From contig JAKSSI010000094.1 in assembly GCA_024403175.1 (NCBI GenBank), positions 1-5,756 of the forward strand: DNA of 5,756 nt, given 5' to 3'. The notes below the pieces were generated by a model, which was given only the letters and a program-made list of their open reading frames with translations, was not told where the DNA came from and searched no databases. Below are positions 4,538-5,756 of this stretch, piece by piece. How positions within the stretch are numbered: the stretch's first letter is position 1; each line of letters opens with the position of its first letter. The position numbers were made by a program, and so were the translations under genes. Origin of the DNA: Clostridia bacterium (GTDB lineage Bacteria > Bacillota_A > Clostridia > Peptostreptococcales > Anaerovoracaceae).

Positions 4538-5398
4538 TTACTTAACAAGCTTTTGAACAGCCTGAACAAGTTTGCTCATTGGAATAGGCTTAACTACATA
4601 ATCATCCATTCCGCATTCCTTTGCTTTAACAATATTTTCAAAAGTAGAGTGCATAAGGAGTGCAATCATTGGAATGTGCTTATCTTTTTCTCTGATAATT
4701 CTAGCTGCAGAGAAACCATCGAGCACTGGAAGATCATTTTCCATAATAATGAAATCAAAACCACCACCAATTGCAGTATCGATTGCAGAAGATCCATCTC
4801 CTGCTGTTTCTACTACAAGACCAGCTGCTTCAAGAAGTTCTTTTGTTGCATTTCTTTGGAATTCTTTACCTTCAACAAGAAGACATCTTAAACCTACAAG
4901 TGGCTGACCCTCTTCGTTGTATTCCTTACCAGTAGCAACTTCGATAATCTTCTGACCACTACCAAGAAGAGATGCCATCTGTTCTACAGCCAGATTAAGT
5001 GTTTCAAAAGTTTCTAAAGACTTTTTATCATCTAAGCGACTAATTGCATCCATTGAAGATTCAGATACTGTTTCAAGACCTGCTTTTACATCTCTTAAAA
5101 CGTGATAAAGGTATTCAATAAGTCTTTGCTGATTTACAAGCTTTCCATCTAAGATTTCGAACTTAACTCTTGTACGATTGCTCATAAGTTCCATGGCATC
5201 GTCTTTAGCTGTTGTAAGACGATATTCATACTTCACACCAAGAGTGTTAAGTATTTCAAGGAACTCCTCATAGTTTAATGTTTCATTATTTAACTTCTTA
5301 CCTAAGTTTTGCGGAGACTGTCCGACTCTTCTAGAAAGTTCAGAAATTGAAATATCTAATTTACCACATGTTTCTTTTACGATTGATGCTAAACTCAT
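4538..5398 (-). CDS. HTH (Xre-type) protein with C-terminal degenerate receiver domain
   Basis: The 286 residues combine an N-terminal lambda-repressor-like helix-turn-helix (~4-60; core SISELSRRVGQSPQNLGKKL at 17-36), a helical middle (~65-160) and a C-terminal CheY-like receiver (~169-286). The order is reversed relative to usual response regulators, in which the receiver comes first. The receiver pocket is altered. The acidic pair is E176-G177, the phosphoacceptor position in IIMENDLPVLDG is E220 instead of Asp, and the conserved Thr/Ser after strand 4 is L248. K270 (VVKPI) is kept. Phosphorylation is therefore unlikely, and Glu may mimic a constant active state. A DNA-binding or scaffold role is inferred; the target is unknown, with autoregulation of the operon a simple guess. 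AAGGTG (5403-5408) is a good ribosome binding site. The gene ends 12 nt before the barnase-like gene. No partner kinase is in the window. Confidence 0.87.
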   Translation of the reverse strand: MSLASIVKETCGKLDISISELSRRVGQSPQNLGKKLNNETLNYEEFLEILNTLGVKYEYRLTTAKDDAMELMSNRTRVKFEILDGKLVNQQRLIEYLYHVLRDVKAGLETVSESSMDAISRLDDKKSLETFETLNLAVEQMASLLGSGQKIIEVATGKEYNEEGQPLVGLRCLLVEGKEFQRNATKELLEAAGLVVETAGDGSSAIDTAIGGGFDFIIMENDLPVLDGFSAARIIREKDKHIPMIALLMHSTFENIVKAKECGMDDYVVKPIPMSKLVQAVQKLVK

Positions 5399-5439
5399 AA
5401 TTCACCTTCCCCATAAATATATTTGTAATCATTGCACAT

Positions 5440-5469
5440 AGTATAAACTAAAAAGAGTATGCGTTTCAA
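5440..5469 (-). promoter_or_regulatory. Predicted promoter of the regulator-barnase-barstar-dinB run
   Basis: The -35 TTGAAA (5464-5469) and -10 TATACT (5440-5445) are separated by 18 bp on the minus strand, one mismatch each from consensus. Transcription would start near 5433, giving a leader of about 35 nt. It is the only convincing promoter seen before the four tightly spaced genes and lies just past the rplT terminator. No LexA-type palindrome is seen. Confidence 0.65.
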
Positions 5470-5491
5470 TATAGTTTAGCGAAAATCATAT

Positions 5492-5526
5492 AAAAAAAAC
5501 GGAACTTTTTACAAGTTCCGTTTTTT
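5492..5526 (-). terminator. Intrinsic terminator of the rplT operon
   Basis: On the minus strand the 9-bp stem ACGGAACTT / AAGTTCCGT (arms 5513-5521 and 5499-5507) has a 5-nt loop, extended by A-T pairs and followed by a run of eight T. It starts about 19 nt after the rplT stop and should insulate the ribosomal operon from the regulator gene. The A-run on the other side makes it roughly symmetrical. Confidence 0.9.
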
Positions 5527-5544
5527 ATACTCTTTTAAGGTTAA

Positions 5545-5756
5545 TTACTTAAGAGCTGCCTTTGCTGCTTCAACAAGCTTTGTGAATGCAGCTGCATCGT
5601 AAATAGCCATTTCGGAAAGCATCTTTCTGTTAACAGTGATGTTTGCCTTCTTAAGACCATTCATAAGCTGGCTGTAAGAGATGCCGTTCATTCTTGCAGC
5701 AGCGTTGATTCTTGTGATCCAGAGTCTTCTGTCTTCTCTCTTCTTGAGCTTTCTGC
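5545..5756 (-). CDS. rplT: 50S ribosomal protein L20 (partial, 5' end off window)
   Basis: Only the last 69 codons are present. They read as the C-terminal half of L20: a basic start, then [20 protein letters not shown] (~9-28 of the visible part), FMNGLKK-like [18 protein letters not shown] and a terminal EAAKAALK. L20 binds 23S rRNA early in large-subunit assembly and is essential for it. Full-length bacterial L20 is about 118 residues, so the N-terminal RNA-binding extension is outside the window. In Bacillota it is normally the last gene of infC-rpmI-rplT, consistent with the terminator directly after its TAA; the upstream genes would lie beyond the right edge. Confidence 0.97.
   Translation of the reverse strand, partial: RKLKKREDRRLWITRINAAARMNGISYSQLMNGLKKANITVNRKMLSEMAIYDAAAFTKLVEAAKAALK

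Noticed and set aside
4553..4907. Two open frames antisense to the HTH-receiver gene
   Set aside because: The minus-strand frame has clear domain homology, a promoter and a ribosome binding site; these do not.
5399..5490. LexA (SOS) operator before the operon containing dinB
   Set aside because: I looked for a CGAAC...GTTCG type palindrome and found none in the upstream region.

Overview
The window looks like low-to-moderate-GC Bacillota, most likely Clostridia. The evidence is the AT-rich spacers, rplT closing a ribosomal-protein operon with an intrinsic terminator, a clostridial-type DinB, purine-rich ribosome binding sites and CCA-encoding tRNAs. This is inferred from protein style; no species can be named.

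Layout. A gene cut by the left edge (924-1, minus) encodes a six-helix membrane domain fused to the start of an E2/CAT-like acyltransferase domain. It is divergent from ispE (985-1740, plus). Both start codons lie 6 nt from a good -10 box and neither has a Shine-Dalgarno, so both mRNAs may be leaderless. The IspE protein lacks its usual C-terminal tail. A ~159-bp imperfect palindrome follows it, then a bidirectional terminator shared with a converging tRNA cluster. The cluster (minus, transcribed Met-His-Gln-Cys) has a strong sigma-A-type promoter that abuts the dinB stop codon.

The most interesting part is 5398-2412 (minus), a tight four-gene run. The first gene is an HTH-receiver regulator with a degenerate receiver. 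The second is a lipoprotein whose C-terminal domain is a full barnase-type ribonuclease on a Pro/Lys/Glu stalk. The third is a barstar-type inhibitor, and the fourth is DNA polymerase IV (dinB). Gaps are 12 nt, a 1-nt overlap and 0 nt, so co-transcription and translational coupling are very likely. All five barnase catalytic residues are identifiable. The barstar has the conserved PEYYG-NLDAL-DCL helix region. A classical interface pair (barnase Arg59, barstar Glu76) seems to be lost on both sides. The inferred picture is a surface-tethered RNase with its own cytoplasmic antidote, co-expressed with a regulator and a translesion polymerase.

The right edge holds the C-terminal part of rplT (minus) and its terminator. 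No mobile element, CRISPR array, rRNA or phage gene is visible.
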